In this document: positions 36,854-38,281 of the stretch, piece after piece
Layout of the letters: the number at the start of each line of letters is the position of its first letter
Position numbering within the stretch: the stretch's first letter is position 1
Source of the DNA: an uncultured Gammaproteobacteria bacterium
Lineage (GTDB): Bacteria; Pseudomonadota; Gammaproteobacteria; Pseudomonadales; Pseudohongiellaceae
NCBI GenBank assembly: GCA_913061515.1
Contig: CAJXSF010000033.1
Span: 1 to 38,281, forward strand
DNA length: 38,281 nucleotides
Direction of reading: 5' to 3'
The notes under the pieces: model-generated
Databases searched by the model: none
Seen by the model: only the letters and a program-made list of their open reading frames with translations
Told to the model about the DNA's origin: nothing
Made by a program: the position numbers and the translations under genes

Positions 36854-37465
36854 ATGTCTTACAAATTCTCGTCTCTATTACTCGCCTCAGCGTCTCCAAG
36901 ACGACGTGAAATTCTTACGCAAATCGGCGTGCAGTTCAGTGTGCATGAACATACGGTTGATGAAGCGCACATCGCTGGAGAGTCCCCCGAAGTCTATGTG
37001 CAGCGCCTAGCGCTCGAAAAAGCCTTGTCAGTGCAATCGCAACAGCCGCTTGCGCAGTTGCCAATCCTTGGGTCGGACACCATCGTCGTTTGCGCGGGCC
37101 AGATCCTTGGTAAACCTAAAGACAAAGCAGATGCGCAGCGCATGTTACGCCTTTTATCAGGGCAGCAGCATCAGGTCTTTAGCGCCGTCGCGATGTGTTT
37201 AGGTGAGCAAAATGAAACGGTTTTAGCGCGTACCGATGTCAGTTTTAAATCTCTATCAGAGCAGGAAATCGAAGCCTATTGGCAAAGCGAAGAGCCCTTA
37301 GGCAAGGCCGGTGCCTATGCCATTCAAGGGCTTGGAGGCATGTTTGTCACTGCTATAGCGGGCAGTTATAGTGGTGTTGTCGGGTTGCCGATCTATGAAA
37401 CGAGCCAGCTGCTGAATAAATTTGGTGTCCAAACTGGGCTGCACAAGGAGGGGCGCAATGAGTGA
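36854..37465 (+). CDS. maf: Maf-family nucleotide pyrophosphatase (YhdE type)
   Basis: Maf proteins hydrolyse dTTP, UTP or modified nucleotides to monophosphates. LASASPRRREIL (S-x-x-R region, 9-20) and LGSDTIVV carry the substrate and metal residues; the KDKADAQRMLRLLSG and GGMFV segments fit. Position after mreBCD and before rng is the usual place for the dTTP/UTP-type Maf. 203 aa. Its last eight bases overlap the rng start. Confidence 0.92.
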   Translation: MSYKFSSLLLASASPRRREILTQIGVQFSVHEHTVDEAHIAGESPEVYVQRLALEKALSVQSQQPLAQLPILGSDTIVVCAGQILGKPKDKADAQRMLRLLSGQQHQVFSAVAMCLGEQNETVLARTDVSFKSLSEQEIEAYWQSEEPLGKAGAYAIQGLGGMFVTAIAGSYSGVVGLPIYETSQLLNKFGVQTGLHKEGRNE

Positions 37466-38241
37466 AGAAATCCTTATCAATGTCACTCCTATGGAGACGC
37501 GCGTTGCGCTCATTGAAAACGGTTTGCTGCAAGAGATCTTTGTCGAGCGCCCGCATAGCAAAGGGCATGTAGGGGATATTTATCTGGGTAAGGTGGTGCG
37601 GGTCATGCCTGGCATGGAGGCCGCCTTCGTTGATATAGGCTTAGAGCGTGCAGCTTTTATCCATAGTGCCGACATTTCGCCCATTAGCCCCGAAGGCTTC
37701 GAAGTGCGGGACGAATCGCCAGCCCCTATTCAAAGTTTGGTGCGCGAAGGGCAAATGATGATCGTGCAAGTGATCAAGGACCCTATCGGCTCCAAGGGGG
37801 CGCGATTAAGCACTCATTTGACTCTGCCGTCGCGCAATCTTGTGTATCTACCTAGAAGTGCGCATATCGGCATTTCGCAGCGCCTTGAACACGAAGCCGA
37901 GCGCGAACGTTTGATGGCCTTGCTGAAAGAGTGTATCGCGCAAGAAGCGATGGATGGTAGCGGTGGTTTTATTATCCGTACTGCCGCAGAAGGGTGTACT
38001 CAAGAGGAGATGCTCGAAGACACACGCTTTCTAAAAAGGCTTTGGGGAGCGGTGGAACGACGTGTCAGTGATAGTCGTGACGTGCATATTCTCTATCGTG
38101 AAGTGCCCCTTTATATGCGCGCGATGCGTGACATCATCACTCCGCAGATTGAAAAAATTCGTATCGATACCTCCGAAGCCTATCAAGAAATCTCGCGGTT
38201 CATCGATGATTTTATTCCCGAATTTCCCAATAGCGTTGAAC
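37458..38241 (+). CDS. rng: Ribonuclease G, N-terminal part (cut by contig end)
   Basis: RNase G matures 16S rRNA and degrades some mRNAs. The start MSEEILINVTPMETRVALIENG and the S1 RNA-binding domain (~38-110, GDIYLGKVVRVMPGMEAAFVDIG) are clear, followed by the start of the RNase H-like region. Only 261 genuine codons are present of about 490; after Glu261 the frame runs into adapter sequence and reads VSYTHLRAHET, a known adapter-derived peptide. The ATG overlaps the maf stop, with AAGGAGGGG just upstream. The catalytic Asp residues are beyond the end. Confidence 0.95.
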
Positions 38242-38281
38242 CTGTCTCTTATACACATCTCCGAGCCCACGAGACCTCTCT
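38242..38281. other. Sequencing-adapter contamination (Nextera, i7 side)
   Basis: CTGTCTCTTATACACATCT at 38242-38260 is the Tn5 mosaic-end adapter, followed by CCGAGCCCACGAGAC (38261-38275) of the i7 arm and CTCTCT, which fits the beginning of an i7 index. It is not genomic. A minus-strand open frame starting MGSEMCIRDR arises from it. Confidence 0.98.

Noticed and set aside
38031..38270. Minus-strand open frame of 79 codons beginning MGSEMCIRDR
   Set aside because: It starts in adapter sequence and is antisense to rng; the peptide is a known adapter artefact.

Overview
The window reads as one short-read contig from a gammaproteobacterium of the Pseudomonas/Cellvibrio kind. The housekeeping half (about 17.1-38.2 kb) keeps gene orders known from Pseudomonas: ychF-pth-rplY-prs-tRNA-Gln-ispE-lolB-TPR lipoprotein, diverging from hemA-prfA-prmC-moeB, and later gatCAB, diverging from mreBCD-maf-rng. 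The species cannot be named from this. The last 40 bases are not genomic: they match the Nextera transposase/i7 adapter and cut rng short.

The first 17 kb is an integrative genomic island at the 3' end of a tRNA-Met(CAU) gene. A 55-bp direct repeat (1-55 and 17030-17084) is the attachment-site duplication; the intact tRNA is at 17037-17113. A P4-type tyrosine integrase (230-1471) starts next to the left repeat. A 23-bp direct repeat built on two GGACTTAA boxes lies just inside both ends and looks like integrase or excisionase arm sites. The left chromosomal flank is missing because the contig starts in the repeat.

The left, plus-strand arm (1.5-11.2 kb) is a type I restriction-modification locus, hsdM-hsdS-...-hsdR, with three extra genes inserted between hsdS and hsdR: a class II Fic protein, a winged-helix/minimal-nucleotidyltransferase fusion with a two-dyad operator in front of it, and a HEPN-like partner. 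This nested arrangement (restriction + AMP-transfer + MNT/HEPN toxin-antitoxin) is the best candidate in the window for a composite or poorly described defence system.

The right, minus-strand arm (11.8-16.9 kb) is AT-richer and holds a secreted ClpP-fold (COG3904-like) protein, a two-TM protein, a cloverleaf-like palindromic element, a degenerate tRNA 3' half (an old attachment-site scar?), an IS3 transposase remnant, an inovirus Gp2/YagK-YfjJ-type gene that looks frameshifted, a Cys-rich small protein, an AlpA/excisionase-like HTH protein and a DUF6387-like protein. This resembles a P4-like satellite or island maintenance module with decayed parts.

In the core, translation genes (tRNAs, rplY, pth, prfA with its methylase prmC, gatCAB) and cell-shape genes (mreBCD) predominate. 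REP-type palindromes sit between convergent rhlB and the PA4642-like gene. mreC probably starts at a non-canonical ATC codon.
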